A stretch of 44,993 nt of DNA from assembly GCA_035551935.1 (NCBI GenBank), contig DASZMJ010000273.1, forward strand, positions 1 to 44,993, in the 5' to 3' direction. The position numbers and the translations under genes are program-made. The notes beneath the pieces were generated by a model. That model was not told where the DNA came from and ran no database searches. It was given only the letters and a program-made list of their open reading frames with translations. Of this stretch, positions 16,470-25,561 are shown one piece after another. The stretch's first letter is position 1. Every line of letters starts with the position of its first letter. Source of the DNA: DASZMJ01 sp035551935 (GTDB taxonomy: Bacteria > Planctomycetota > Planctomycetia > Isosphaerales > Isosphaeraceae).

Positions 16470-17873
16470 ATGCACTGTCGCCGCTTCCTGCCGAGGCCGC
16501 TCACGCGACGGGAGATGCTGATCCGATCGGCCAACGGCTTCGGCGCGCTGGCGATCTCGGCGCTGATGGGAGACCGGGCGTATGGAGCGGCGCCGGTGGA
16601 GGGCTCGAAGGGGCTGCACCACTCGGCGAAGGCATCGAGCGTGATCTTCCTGTTCATGGACGGCGGGCCGTCGCAGGTGGACACGTTCGACCCGAAGCCG
16701 AGGCTCGACCGCGAGCACGGCCGGCCGATCCAGGTGAAGACGCACCCGACGCAGTTCAACAACGTCGGCAACGTCCTCAAGTGCCCCTGGCCGTTCCGCA
16801 ACCGCGGTCAGAGCGGCATCCCTGTCAGCGACCTCTTCCCGCACGTCGGCGGTTGCGTCGACGACCTGGCGATCATCCGGTCGATGGTCGCGGACTTCTC
16901 CGAGCACACGACCGCCAACTATTTCATGCACACTGGTTCGGGCCTCCAGGGGCGGCCGAGCCACGGGGCGTGGGTGACGTACGGCCTCGGCAGCGAGTGC
17001 CGCGACCTGCCCGGCTTCGTCGTCCTGAACAGCGGCCTGATCCCCCCCGGCGGCGTCGACTGCTTCACCAGCGGCTTCCTGCCCGCCTCGTACCAGGGGT
17101 CCATCTTCAAAGGGGGTGACACCCCCATCGCCAACATCGAGCCGGCCCGCGACCAGTCGGCCGAGCTGGACCTGCTCAAGACGCTCGACGCGGGCGTGAT
17201 CGACCGGATGGGGCATCACGATGCGCTCGAGGCGGCCATCGCCAACTACGAGCTGGCCGCGCGGATGCAACTGGCCGTGCCCGAGCTGATGGACATCCGC
17301 GGCGAGTCGCGGGCGACGAAGGCCCTGTACGGCCTCGACGACCCGTACCCGCCGACGCGGCTCTACGCCCGCCAGTGCCTCACGGCGCGGCGGCTCGTCG
17401 AGCGCGGGGTCCGGTTCGTCGAGGTCCTCTGCCCCTCCGTCGGCGCCGACCGCTGGGACCAGCACGGCAACCTCAAGCAAGGCCACGCCGACAACGCCCG
17501 TGCCGTCGACCGGCCGATCGCCGCCCTGTTGAAGGACCTCAAGGCCCGCGGCCTGCTCGACTCCACCCTCGTCTTCTGGGGCGGCGAGTTCGGCCGGACC
17601 CCGATGGCCCAGGGGTCCGACGGCCGCGACCACAACCCCTACGGCTTCACCGTCTGGCTCGCCGGCGGCGGCATCAAGGGGGGCACGATCCACGGCGCCA
17701 CCGACGACTACGGCTACCACGCCATCGCCGACAAGGTCGAGGTCTACGACCTCCACGCCACGATGCTCCACCTCCTCGGCGTCGACCACAAACGCCTCAC
17801 CTACCGCTTCGGCGGCCGCGACATGCGGCTGACGGACGTCCACGGGGAAGTCGTCCACAATATCATCGCCTGA
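16470..17873 (+). CDS. DUF1501 protein with twin-arginine-like leader
   Basis: 467 residues. DUF1501 proteins belong to the alkaline phosphatase/sulfatase superfamily and are usually encoded beside DUF1549/DUF1553 genes in planctomycetes, as here (37 bases after that stop). The leader has TRREMLIRSANGFGALAIS, a Tat-like twin arginine followed by a hydrophobic run. The body has SSVIFLFMDGGPSQVDTFD at about 54-72, SGNH-unrelated SMVADFSEHTTANYFMHTG at about 140-158, FWGGEFGRTPMAQ at about 370-382 and DHNPYGFTVWLAGGG. Metal-binding Asp/His residues are present (D in MDGG, HNPYGF, YGYHA). The ATG has GAGGTCC upstream. The enzymatic substrate is unknown. Confidence 0.9.
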   Translation: MHCRRFLPRPLTRREMLIRSANGFGALAISALMGDRAYGAAPVEGSKGLHHSAKASSVIFLFMDGGPSQVDTFDPKPRLDREHGRPIQVKTHPTQFNNVGNVLKCPWPFRNRGQSGIPVSDLFPHVGGCVDDLAIIRSMVADFSEHTTANYFMHTGSGLQGRPSHGAWVTYGLGSECRDLPGFVVLNSGLIPPGGVDCFTSGFLPASYQGSIFKGGDTPIANIEPARDQSAELDLLKTLDAGVIDRMGHHDALEAAIANYELAARMQLAVPELMDIRGESRATKALYGLDDPYPPTRLYARQCLTARRLVERGVRFVEVLCPSVGADRWDQHGNLKQGHADNARAVDRPIAALLKDLKARGLLDSTLVFWGGEFGRTPMAQGSDGRDHNPYGFTVWLAGGGIKGGTIHGATDDYGYHAIADKVEVYDLHATMLHLLGVDHKRLTYRFGGRDMRLTDVHGEVVHNIIA

Positions 17874-17887
17874 TTATAAATAACTCA

Positions 17888-20152
17888 TTATTTCGATTTG
17901 GACTTCGGCTCGATCGTGACCGTGATCGGCGCCGCCGGCAGGGTGAGGATGTGGGGCGGGGCGCCGGGGCGGCCGGGGACCTGGACGCGGGCGCGGAAGA
18001 TGACGGAGTACGAGCCGGGCGCGGGCGGCGGGCGGAAGGCGAGGGTGACGCGGGCGGAGTCCTGACCGGGTCCGATCGAGCCGACCGTGGGGACGACGGC
18101 GGGGTTGCGATTCGGGGTCAACAGGTCGGCGGCGAGGACCTGGACGGCGGCCTTGAAATCGGGTCGGAGGCGTTCGAGCTTCAAGGTGACTTCCTTGCGG
18201 TCGCCGGGGGCCATCGTGATCGTGGCGGGCTCGGGGGCGAGGCGGAACGGGGCGGTGTCGCGGACGGCGAGCGCGAGGGCGTGGTCGAGCCGGCTGAGCG
18301 TGGGGATACCGGGCTGAGGCACGGGCCAGGTGATCGTGGCCGAGCGCGCGACGTGGACGAGCTCGCGGCCGCCGATCGTGGCCTTGCCGACGATCCGGAT
18401 CAAGCCCTCCGAGCGCGGGGCATCCTTGGACGCCTCCAGCACGATCCGGCCGATGTCCTGGCCGGGGCCGAGGTATTGCGGCGGGCAGGAGATCCCCTCG
18501 GGGAGACCTTCGGCCGAGAGGGCGATGGGGCCGTTGTAGCCGTCGAGGCGGAGGGCGAAGACGACCGCGCCGATCGTGCTGCCCTGGCGGATCGTGAGCG
18601 AGTCGGGGTGGTCGATGGCGTCGGGCATGACGACGAGGCGGAAGTCGGGGCGCTCGGGGCCGATCCGGAGGCGATACAGGTCGCGCACGCCGCCGCGCGC
18701 GGGGGCCTCGCGGGTCGAGACGAGCACGAGATAGCGGCCGTCGGCCGGGGCCTCGAAGCGGGCGCGCGGGGGATCGTCGCCGCGGGCGTAGAACTGGGGC
18801 GAGGAGAGGACCGCGGTGTTCGGCGCGTCGTCGTACTCGGCGATCGACGCCGTCCCACCCGCGCGCCGGATCGCGAAGTACAGGTCGATCGGCGAGCCGA
18901 GCCGGTCGGCGAACCCCTCGACGCTGAACACGTCGCCCTTCTTCGCGTCGAAGGCGTACCAGTCGCGGTCCCCCCGCGCGTCGATCCGGCCGGCGACCTC
19001 GCACGGCACCGGCACCGCCTGCGACCGGTCGGGGTGGTCGTTGTCCCCCGCGTCGAGCACCACCGGCGCCGTGGCGAAGGTCATCCGGTACGGGTTCGAC
19101 GACCCGAATTCGTTCTTGAGCCGGAATTCGAAGCCGTCGACCGCCGCGGCCTTCGACGGGACCAGGCCGCCGAACTCGCGCGCGTCGGCCTCGGCGGGCG
19201 CCTCGACCGTCGTCTCCAGCCGTTCGAGCGGATGGCCGTCGAGGAGGGCCGACGGGTCGAGCGTGCCGCCGGGCAGGTTGCGGCCGAAGACCGTCACGCG
19301 GGCCGACTTGCCCGGCTCGACCACGTTCGGCACGACCGCGTCGATCCAGGAGGCCTGGGTGATGCTCAGCCGGTAGGACGCGTCGGGGCCCCCTTGCGTG
19401 TACGTATAATCGTGGACCCGCACGAGGTAATCGCCGTCGGCGGGCAACGTCGCGTCGAGCACCGCGTCGCCGTCCTGCCCGTGCCCCCGGCCCGACGCGA
19501 GCTTGCGGCCCGAAGTGCCCCCGAGCTTGTACAGCTCGATCGCGGCGCCGAGGCGGCTGTCGAGGCCGGTCGTCAGGCACGAGACGACGACCCGCTCCCC
19601 CGCCTTGCCGGCGAACTTGTAGTCATCGACATCCGTCGGCTTTTCGATCGTGCCGTCGACGACCGTGCCGATCGGGACGGCCTGCGCCTGGTCGATGTCG
19701 TTGTCCGGCTCGGCCTCGGCGACCTCGGGCGCATCGCCGACGACGAAGGCGCGGGGGTTGCTGACGCCGCCGGCGTTGACGAGGCGGACGTCGATCGCGC
19801 CGGGGGGCGTCTCGGCGGGGATAGTCACGCGGAAGCGCTGCTGGTCGAGCTTCTGGCTCCGGCGCCGCGCGGCCGTCATCATCGTCCGCGACGGGGTCAC
19901 GCCGTCGCCCTTGCCGATCGGCTCGGCCTTCAGCCCCGGCCTGCTGAACAGGAGCGCCGTGGGCGCGTCGATGTCCTGGCCGATCACGCCGAGCTCGACC
20001 GTCGTCCCCGCCTTTCCCCCGGCAGGCCGCACGACCAGGATCGTCGGCGACGGCTCCAGCCCCGACTCCTTCTTCTCCTGCCCCCGCGCGTCGGCCGCCA
20101 TCGTCGCGACGGCCGCGAGCAACATCCATCCGCACCTTCGTTTCCGTCCCAT
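17888..20152 (-). CDS. Secreted PPC-domain (pre-peptidase C-terminal-like) protein
   Basis: 754 residues. A short basic N terminus and hydrophobic segment (CGWMLLAAVATMAADARG) form a likely signal peptide. Ig/TIG-like and PPC-type beta domains follow. PPC-like segments are seen around residues 190-270 (DVDDYKFAGKAGERVVVSC, then DGDYLVRVHDYTYTQGG) and 390-500 (RDWYAFDAKKGDVFSV, then ADGRYLVLVSTREAP). The rest is beta-rich, ending in a Lys/Ser tail. Such proteins accompany DUF1549/DUF1501 pairs in planctomycetes and are thought to be surface adhesins or accessory proteins. Its 3' end converges on the DUF1501 gene with only 14 bases between stops and no clear terminator hairpin. The ATG at 20152 was chosen because it opens directly into the signal peptide. 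Confidence 0.82.
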   Translation of the reverse strand: MGRKRRCGWMLLAAVATMAADARGQEKKESGLEPSPTILVVRPAGGKAGTTVELGVIGQDIDAPTALLFSRPGLKAEPIGKGDGVTPSRTMMTAARRRSQKLDQQRFRVTIPAETPPGAIDVRLVNAGGVSNPRAFVVGDAPEVAEAEPDNDIDQAQAVPIGTVVDGTIEKPTDVDDYKFAGKAGERVVVSCLTTGLDSRLGAAIELYKLGGTSGRKLASGRGHGQDGDAVLDATLPADGDYLVRVHDYTYTQGGPDASYRLSITQASWIDAVVPNVVEPGKSARVTVFGRNLPGGTLDPSALLDGHPLERLETTVEAPAEADAREFGGLVPSKAAAVDGFEFRLKNEFGSSNPYRMTFATAPVVLDAGDNDHPDRSQAVPVPCEVAGRIDARGDRDWYAFDAKKGDVFSVEGFADRLGSPIDLYFAIRRAGGTASIAEYDDAPNTAVLSSPQFYARGDDPPRARFEAPADGRYLVLVSTREAPARGGVRDLYRLRIGPERPDFRLVVMPDAIDHPDSLTIRQGSTIGAVVFALRLDGYNGPIALSAEGLPEGISCPPQYLGPGQDIGRIVLEASKDAPRSEGLIRIVGKATIGGRELVHVARSATITWPVPQPGIPTLSRLDHALALAVRDTAPFRLAPEPATITMAPGDRKEVTLKLERLRPDFKAAVQVLAADLLTPNRNPAVVPTVGSIGPGQDSARVTLAFRPPPAPGSYSVIFRARVQVPGRPGAPPHILTLPAAPITVTIEPKSKSK

Positions 20153-20247
20153 CGGGCCACCCCCCCATCGGCCCCATCGAGTCCCCACTCGCAGCGTAAC
20201 CGCGCCGGTCGGGTCGATCAAGCAAGTGTTTGACAGAGCCGCGGCGA

Positions 20248-21264
20248 TCACTTCGGCACGGGCGGGCAGGCCAGGGCCAGCGCGGTGGTGGCCCAGCCGG
20301 TGGCGGCCATCGAGATGAACTGGTCCTTGCCGTGGGGGAAGCCGGTCTCGAGGTAGACCTGGAACGGGCGGCTCCGGGTCGCGACGTGCCACGAGCCGTC
20401 GGCTTGCTGGTCGTCCAGGAGGAAGGACAGCCCGCGGCGATACGCCGGGGCGTCGGCCGCGAGGGCGCCGACGTCGTGCAAGGCGACGAGGGTGCTCCCG
20501 GTCGCGTAGGCGTCGCTCTTCGTCGAATCGTCGAGCTGGCCCCAGCCGCCGTCCTCGCGCTGCCTGTCGAGCAGATCCCTGGCCGAGAGCGCGACGTCCT
20601 CCGCCGGCGCGCCGGCGAGCTTCAATGCCCGGAGCCGGAAGACGCGGTCCTCGGTGTCGTCCCCTCGATTCGAAATCAGCCACTCGCGCGCGGCGGCGAC
20701 GCGGGCCTCGGCACGGTCGCCTTGCTCGGGCGTGGCGAACGCCTTCAGGCCGAGCAAGGCGACATAGGTGGCCGTGAAGTGGCTGATCTCCGACGGCGGC
20801 CGGCGCGACGACGACCGCCAGTACCCTTTCTTCGCGTCGCGCGTCAGGAGGAACTCCGCCACCGCGGCCGTCGTCTCATCGGGCTTCGCCCCGCCCGCCT
20901 CCAGGGCCCAGAGCGCATACCCCGCCCGCGTCACCCCGCCGCCTTGCCCGCTCCCCTTGCGATAGCTCTCGATCGCCTTCTTCAGATCCGCCGTCGTATG
21001 ATCCACTTGCTCCTGGATAACTTTCGTGTCGACCTCGAAGCCCCTCCCCCGCGCCGTCGCCAGCGCCACGACCGGCATCGTCTGGTGATGGCACGAGAAG
21101 CAGTCCCGCTGCTCCGCGAACCCCCGCGCCCCCTTCTCCAGCAGCGGGATCGCCTTCCGGATCGCCCCTTCGATGCGCTGTTTCGTCGGCTCTTCAACCG
21201 CGCGGGCGACGACCGGGACGACGATGACGGTCATTGCGAGGAATGGTCGGATTTGCGAGAGCAT
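20248..21264 (-). CDS. Secreted alpha/alpha-toroid (squalene-cyclase-like) protein with a CxxCH motif
   Basis: 338 residues. The N-terminal hydrophobic run (FLAMTVIVVPVVARA) is a likely signal peptide. CFSCHH at about residues 55-60 is a heme c attachment motif. The rest shows repeats of the prenyltransferase/squalene-oxidase toroid type (AGYALWALEAGG; ATYVALLGLKAFA; LLDRQREDGGWGQ; FLLDDQQADGSWHV; WATTALALA). Q-x2-D-G-(G/S)-W motifs mark the QW-like repeats. The DxDD motif of hopene cyclases is absent, so terpene cyclisation is not predicted. ATG 21264 was preferred over an upstream in-frame TTG (21279) that has no ribosome binding site. It is read away from the serpin on the same strand and toward the PPC gene. 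Confidence 0.78.
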   Translation of the reverse strand: MLSQIRPFLAMTVIVVPVVARAVEEPTKQRIEGAIRKAIPLLEKGARGFAEQRDCFSCHHQTMPVVALATARGRGFEVDTKVIQEQVDHTTADLKKAIESYRKGSGQGGGVTRAGYALWALEAGGAKPDETTAAVAEFLLTRDAKKGYWRSSSRRPPSEISHFTATYVALLGLKAFATPEQGDRAEARVAAAREWLISNRGDDTEDRVFRLRALKLAGAPAEDVALSARDLLDRQREDGGWGQLDDSTKSDAYATGSTLVALHDVGALAADAPAYRRGLSFLLDDQQADGSWHVATRSRPFQVYLETGFPHGKDQFISMAATGWATTALALACPPVPK

Positions 21265-21389
21265 GGCCGGTCGTCTCAAGATCGACGGGAGAGGCCCGGG
21301 CGTGTGGCCGGCCCGGGGGCAAGAGGATATCGTCTCTATCCTACCATCCGATCACTCCGCTCGGATATCGACGCGGACCCCCCTCAGGC

Positions 21390-22553
21390 CTACGGGTCGA
21401 CGACCCGGCCGAGGAAGAGGATGAGGCCGGTGCGGTCGTCGCGGATGAGGAACAGGAAGGGGTGGTCGGCGCGGAAGACGGGGGGTTGCGGCCCGGGGGT
21501 CGCCATGCTCCGCGCCACCATCACCACCGCGGTCGCTGCGGCGGCCTCGGTCCCCTTCTCGTCGACGGCGACAAAAGCCTGATGCACGACCGCGTCGATA
21601 GAGGCCCCCGGCGGCCCGACCATCCCCGAGAAGTCGGCTCGGAGTCGATCGAACGCCTGCGACATCCCCATCGCGGCGAGGGCGTCGTTGAGCCCGAAGC
21701 GCGCCTCGACCTGGAACCGCGGCAGCAGGACGATCACCTCGCGGCGTCGCAAGGCGTCGAGGCACGACGCGAGCCGCTTCGGCGTCAAGGACTCCTCCAG
21801 CGCCAGCAGGCCGCCGACCTTCTTCGGCAGGAGCACCACCATCGACAGGTCGCCCCGGTACGCGAGCCGGAGCGCCTGGAAGCTGCCGGCGTCGTGATAC
21901 TCGTACTCCCCCGTGCGTCGCATCAAGGGGACGGGGACGTCCCGGCCGGCCGCGACGTGGAACGGCTCGTCGCGCGTCTGTCGCTTCTCGAACTTGGCGA
22001 GCCAGTCGCCCTTGAAGTAAATCGCGTTGGTCAGCACCAGCACGGTGAGCGGCGTCAGCATCCCCGGCGCGATCAGGTCGCGGATCTTCCCCTCGGTCTG
22101 CCCCTCCACCCAGGCGTTGATCCGCTTCCTCGCCTCCTCGGCCGCGTTCTGGAAATCGACCGCGTGCAAGCCGGCCCCGTAATGCTCCTCGATGAGCGTC
22201 ACGAACTCCTCGTGCACCGGGAGGAGGTCCCCGAGCCAGAGCGCATTGGCCACGGCGAGCCGATACCCTCCCGCCTTACCCCCCGCGTTCAGCTCCTCCA
22301 GCAACTCCTTCATCGCCCGATGCAGCCGCTCCGGCCCCGTCGTCAGGTGCAGCGTCCTCTCCATCTCCGCCGCCGTCTCGCCCCTCGCCCCCGCGTAGGT
22401 CATCGCCAGCGCCGTCGCGATGCTCGCCGGCGAGAGGAACAGGTTCCCTTCCCCGGCCCTCAACCGGTCGTAGAGGTCCAGCGCGAACGCATTGCAACCC
22501 GCGACGACGGCATCGCGATCGGTGGCCTTGGGTCGGGTCCAGGGGAGTGGCAT
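21390..22553 (-). CDS. Serpin with inhibitory-type reactive loop
   Basis: 387 residues, the usual serpin core length. Serpins trap serine or cysteine proteases by cleavage of an exposed loop. Core motifs are NLFLSPASIATALAMTYAGA (about 39-58), VLTNAIYFKGDWLAKF (about 165-180), FHPFLFLI-like DHPFLFLIRD near the C terminus and LFLGRVVDP at the end. The loop reads EKGTEAAAATAVVM-VAR-SM. The P15-P8 hinge (G-T-E-A-A-A-A-T) is of the small-residue type found in inhibitory members. Counting from Gly as P15 puts Arg at P1 and Ser at P1', which predicts a trypsin-like target. No signal peptide is seen at the chosen ATG, which has GGGGA upstream, so the protein may be cytoplasmic. Confidence 0.93.
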   Translation of the reverse strand: MPLPWTRPKATDRDAVVAGCNAFALDLYDRLRAGEGNLFLSPASIATALAMTYAGARGETAAEMERTLHLTTGPERLHRAMKELLEELNAGGKAGGYRLAVANALWLGDLLPVHEEFVTLIEEHYGAGLHAVDFQNAAEEARKRINAWVEGQTEGKIRDLIAPGMLTPLTVLVLTNAIYFKGDWLAKFEKRQTRDEPFHVAAGRDVPVPLMRRTGEYEYHDAGSFQALRLAYRGDLSMVVLLPKKVGGLLALEESLTPKRLASCLDALRRREVIVLLPRFQVEARFGLNDALAAMGMSQAFDRLRADFSGMVGPPGASIDAVVHQAFVAVDEKGTEAAAATAVVMVARSMATPGPQPPVFRADHPFLFLIRDDRTGLILFLGRVVDP

Positions 22554-22686
22554 CGTCTTCCCCGCAATGGATGGGTTGTCCGACGAATCGATCGTCGTCG
22601 ACGGTCTGACCTGATTTGGCTCGGAGCGGAGCGAGAAGTCAACGAGATTCCTCCTGGACGCGGGCTTCCGGCTGCTGTCCAATGCA

Positions 22687-22709
22687 TGTTCAGCCGACTT
22701 CGGTGAACA
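22687..22709. promoter_or_regulatory. Inverted repeat upstream of the TolB-like gene
   Basis: TGTTCA and TGAACA form perfect 6-bp arms separated by 11 bases. They lie in the divergent region between the serpin and the TolB-like gene, 37 bases before the ATG. The shape is operator-like, but short arms can arise by chance. Confidence 0.25.
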
Positions 22710-22745
22710 GCTTGGTCGAACGCCTATCGAAGAGGAGAGGACGTC

Positions 22746-23750
22746 ATGCGCCCCCAGCATGCGACTCGGAGTCCGGTCCTGACCCGTCGCTCGGCGCTGG
22801 CCGGGCTGGCCGCGGCAGGAGCCGCGATGATCGGCGGGGCCCCACGACGATCGGAGGGTCGGGGCGAGGAGGAGAAGAAGACGAAGGGAGGGATCTGCGT
22901 GTCGCCCGGGGGCGGCCCGAACATGAGGATCAAGGCGCCGATCCTGGTCGACCCGGACGACGCGATGTGGCGGGTGGCCCTCGACGGGAGCTGGATCGCC
23001 GTTGCGTTGTCGCCGGACGCCCGCACCCTGATCTGCCGCCGGCGCGACGACTACGTGGGGGGCGGGACGTGGTCGGCCGACCTGGGAGGCGGGGGCGAGC
23101 CGAGGAAGATCGCCGACGAGGTGGGCTGGTTCCTCTGGTCGGCCGACGGCAAGCGGCTCGTCTTCACCGAGGTCGGCGACCAGGGCCGATCGCACAAGAC
23201 CTGGCGCATGAACGCCGACGGCACCGGCCGCGTCGCCCTCGGGGTCCCCGAGACGGAGCGGGTCGTCGACTGGTCGGCCGACGGCCGCTGGTTCCTCACC
23301 TTCTCGGGCGCCGACGCGCCCCGGGGCGAGCCCGTCCGGTCGGGCCCGCTCCGCCTCATGCGGACCGACGGCGGCGACTCCCGCCTCGTGACCGACGAGG
23401 CGTTCCCCGCCACCTTCCCGCGCCTCGCGCCCGACGGCCGTTCCGTGGTCTTCGCGCACCACTCCCCCGGCAAGCTCGACTGGACCCTCTGGATGGTCGA
23501 CGCCGACGGCAAGAACCGCCGCCCCTTCCTGACGGAGCGCGACGGCGAGATGGCGGTCCAGGCCGTCTGGTCGCCCGACGGCAAGCGGCTCGCCGTCCTG
23601 AGCATCGACTCGGTCGCCGGGCCCGACGGCTCACCGCGTCCGTCGCTCCCGCTCGCCCAGCACCTCGACGTCGCCGACGCCGACGGCAAGCGCCGGCGCC
23701 GCCTCCCCGTGCTCGAAGACCTCATTTACACCCTCTGCGACTGGCGATAG
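22746..23750 (+). CDS. Tat-exported TolB-like beta-propeller protein
   Basis: 334 residues. The leader has LTRRSALAGLAAAGAAMIGGA, a twin-arginine signal, so export in folded form is likely. The body carries WD40-like/PD40 propeller repeats. Each contains a blade such as ALSPDARTLICRR, WSADGKRLVFTE, WSADGRWFLTFS, LAPDGRSVVFAHH or WSPDGKRLAVLS, spaced at about 40-50 residues. Proteins of this type are found near DUF1501/DUF1549 clusters and bind unknown partners. The ATG has GAGGAGAGG immediately upstream. It is divergent from the serpin, and the downstream side is the repeat array. The last blade is short, so the propeller may be incomplete or open. Confidence 0.82.
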   Translation: MRPQHATRSPVLTRRSALAGLAAAGAAMIGGAPRRSEGRGEEEKKTKGGICVSPGGGPNMRIKAPILVDPDDAMWRVALDGSWIAVALSPDARTLICRRRDDYVGGGTWSADLGGGGEPRKIADEVGWFLWSADGKRLVFTEVGDQGRSHKTWRMNADGTGRVALGVPETERVVDWSADGRWFLTFSGADAPRGEPVRSGPLRLMRTDGGDSRLVTDEAFPATFPRLAPDGRSVVFAHHSPGKLDWTLWMVDADGKNRRPFLTERDGEMAVQAVWSPDGKRLAVLSIDSVAGPDGSPRPSLPLAQHLDVADADGKRRRRLPVLEDLIYTLCDWR

Positions 23751-23807
23751 GCCGTCGAGGTTGCCCCTTCGGCCGGCGACGACCCCGAGAAAACGTGCCC
23801 GACTCCC

Positions 23808-24290
23808 CGTTTTCCTTGCCGGTTTTCCGGCGAGATTCCAACTGAGGGGGTAGGATTCCGGTCCGGGGTAGGGGAGGGTGCGCATTGGGTCGGCCGAACG
23901 GCGGGGACGCGACATTTCCGGGAGTCGGGCGAGAACGTTCGAGGGCGACATGCCCCGCCGAACGAACCCACCGCGTCGCGGCCCCGGCGCGGAACGAACC
24001 GAACGGGGCAATGGGGGACCTGGGCCGTCTCTCCGGCCCCGAGGCCCCGATTCGAAACGAACCGAAGACGGGGGGTTCGGCGCCCAAAACGAACCCAATT
24101 CCCGGCGGGTGCCAGGGTCCGGGTGCCAGGGAACGGGGAAGAGGGACGGAGGGAGCCGAGACGGCCGTCGAAACGAAGCCACTTCGCCCGGCGCCGGCGC
24201 GGAACGAACCGAACGGGGCAACGGGGGGCTTGGGTCGACCTTACCGTCTCGACGTGCGGATTCGGAACGAACCGAACGGGGCAATGGAGA
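23808..24290. repeat. Composite repeat array 1 (flanking box plus AACGAAnCC units)
   Basis: A box at 23808-23850 (containing TGCCGGTTTTCC and ATTCCAACTGAGG) is followed by seven units with the core AACGAA starting at 23961, 23993, 24056, 24088, 24172, 24203 and 24266. Spacings are 32, 63, 32, 84, 31 and 63, mostly one or two times about 31.5. Unit variants are CGGAACGAACCGAACGGGGC, CAAAACGAACCCAATTCC, CGAAACGAAGCCACTTCG and CCGAACGAACCCACCGCG. The same four occur in array 2, inverted. The whole interval 23751-24394 contains no credible gene. It lies between converging genes. Confidence 0.85.
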
Positions 24291-24394
24291 GCCTGGGAAA
24301 ACCCTGTCGTCAGCGTGCGTCGGCGCGGCGCCCCGCGCCCGACCCGGGGATCTCGGTCCGGGAGGGACTTCAACGGTCCGATTCGAGGTGGGCC

Positions 24395-25543
24395 TCACTT
24401 CGCGGGGGGGAGTCGGAACGGCTTCTTGGCGTTGTAGAGGGTGAGGCGGTCGCGGGCGAGGTCGAGGGCGGGGGCGGGGAGGTTGGCGGCAGTGGCCAGC
24501 TCGATGGAACGGCGCTGGTCTTTCACGGCGGCGGCGAAGTCGCCGGCCTCGGCGTGGGCGGCGGCGCGGTCGGCGAGGAGGTGGTATTCCTTGGAGTCGG
24601 TCAGGTCGCAGGCGCGCTTGGCGGCCTCGACGGCGCCCTTGCCGTCGCGGAGCTTGGGGTCGGGGGCGGCGGCGAGGATCAGGGCGCGGGCGCCGTGGGA
24701 GGGTGCGTAGTCGGGGTCGAGCTGGATGGCGCGGTCGAAGTCGACGAGGGCGCGGTCGTAGTCGCGGAGGCCGAGCCGGTAGACGCCGCGGTCGTAGTGG
24801 GCGATCGGGTCGTTGGGGTCGAGCTTCAGCGCCGCGTCGACGTCCTGGAGGGCGCGGTCGTAGCGCTTGACGGCGTCGAAGGCGGCGGAGCGGTCGAGGA
24901 AGACGCGGGCGGCTTTCGAGTCGCGCTGGAGCGACTCGGTGTAGTAGCCGATGGCGCCCTCGATGTCCCCCTTGTGCACCAGGACGTTCCCCCGGCCATG
25001 CAGGGCCCGCGCCACCGTGGCGGTGTCGCCGGCGTCGTCGCCGAAGCGGGCCGCGTCGTCGAAGTCGGCCAGGGCGCGGTCGTCCTCTCCCTTGGCGAAG
25101 TAGACGGCGGCCCGCCCGGCGTACAACGGCGCCGAGCGGGGCGCCCCCTTCAGTGCCTGCTCGTAGGCGACGATGGCGCGGTCGTAATCGCCCTTGCCCG
25201 CCAGCAGCAGCCCCCGCCGCGCGAACAGCGCCGAGTTGGGGCGGTCGTCGAGCGCCTTCTCGACCGCCTCGATCTCCTGGTCGACCGGCACGAGGTCCGC
25301 CGGCTTGGCCCAGCCGCGCCGCTCGCCGCTGGCGACGAACATGAGCTGCTGGCCGATCTTCACGACCCGGAAGACGCGCGACTCGTCCCCCTTCGCCACG
25401 GTCCGGTCGCCGAGCGTGACCGTCGCCGTCGGGTCCTTCAGCACGACCTGGTCGCCGACCTTCGGCGCCCCCTCCTGCGCGGCGGCGACCGTCGCCGACG
25501 CCGTCAGGACCACCGCCGCGAGCCGACCGATCGACCGTTCCAT
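24395..25543 (-). CDS. Secreted TPR-repeat protein
   Basis: 382 residues. A signal peptide (RLAAVVLTASATVAAAQ) leads into an SH3-like segment (KVGDQVVLKDPTATVTLGD, about 27-45), then about seven TPR units. Typical TPR cores seen are GDYDRAIVAYEQALKGAP, GEDDRALADFDDAARFG, GDIEGAIGYYTESLQRD, KRYDRALQDVDAALKLDP and RDYDRALVDFDRAIQLDP. The protein probably holds partners together outside the cytoplasm. It starts 18 bases after the DUF1549/DUF1553 gene on the same strand and is very likely cotranscribed with it, so a shared role is plausible. The ATG follows directly on this short gap (GAAGGTGG upstream). Confidence 0.87.
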   Translation of the reverse strand: MERSIGRLAAVVLTASATVAAAQEGAPKVGDQVVLKDPTATVTLGDRTVAKGDESRVFRVVKIGQQLMFVASGERRGWAKPADLVPVDQEIEAVEKALDDRPNSALFARRGLLLAGKGDYDRAIVAYEQALKGAPRSAPLYAGRAAVYFAKGEDDRALADFDDAARFGDDAGDTATVARALHGRGNVLVHKGDIEGAIGYYTESLQRDSKAARVFLDRSAAFDAVKRYDRALQDVDAALKLDPNDPIAHYDRGVYRLGLRDYDRALVDFDRAIQLDPDYAPSHGARALILAAAPDPKLRDGKGAVEAAKRACDLTDSKEYHLLADRAAAHAEAGDFAAAVKDQRRSIELATAANLPAPALDLARDRLTLYNAKKPFRLPPAK

Positions 25544-25561
25544 AGTTTTCCACCTTCGTTA

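Noticed and set aside
20248..21264. Hopene/squalene cyclase
   Set aside because: The DxDD catalytic motif is missing and the protein is about half the length of a true cyclase.
23878..24444. Small proteins encoded in the repeat arrays (repeating RNEPN-like or GSFR-like peptides)
   Set aside because: All frames are open by composition, there are no ribosome binding sites, and units vary and shift codon phase at 31- and 32-base spacings.
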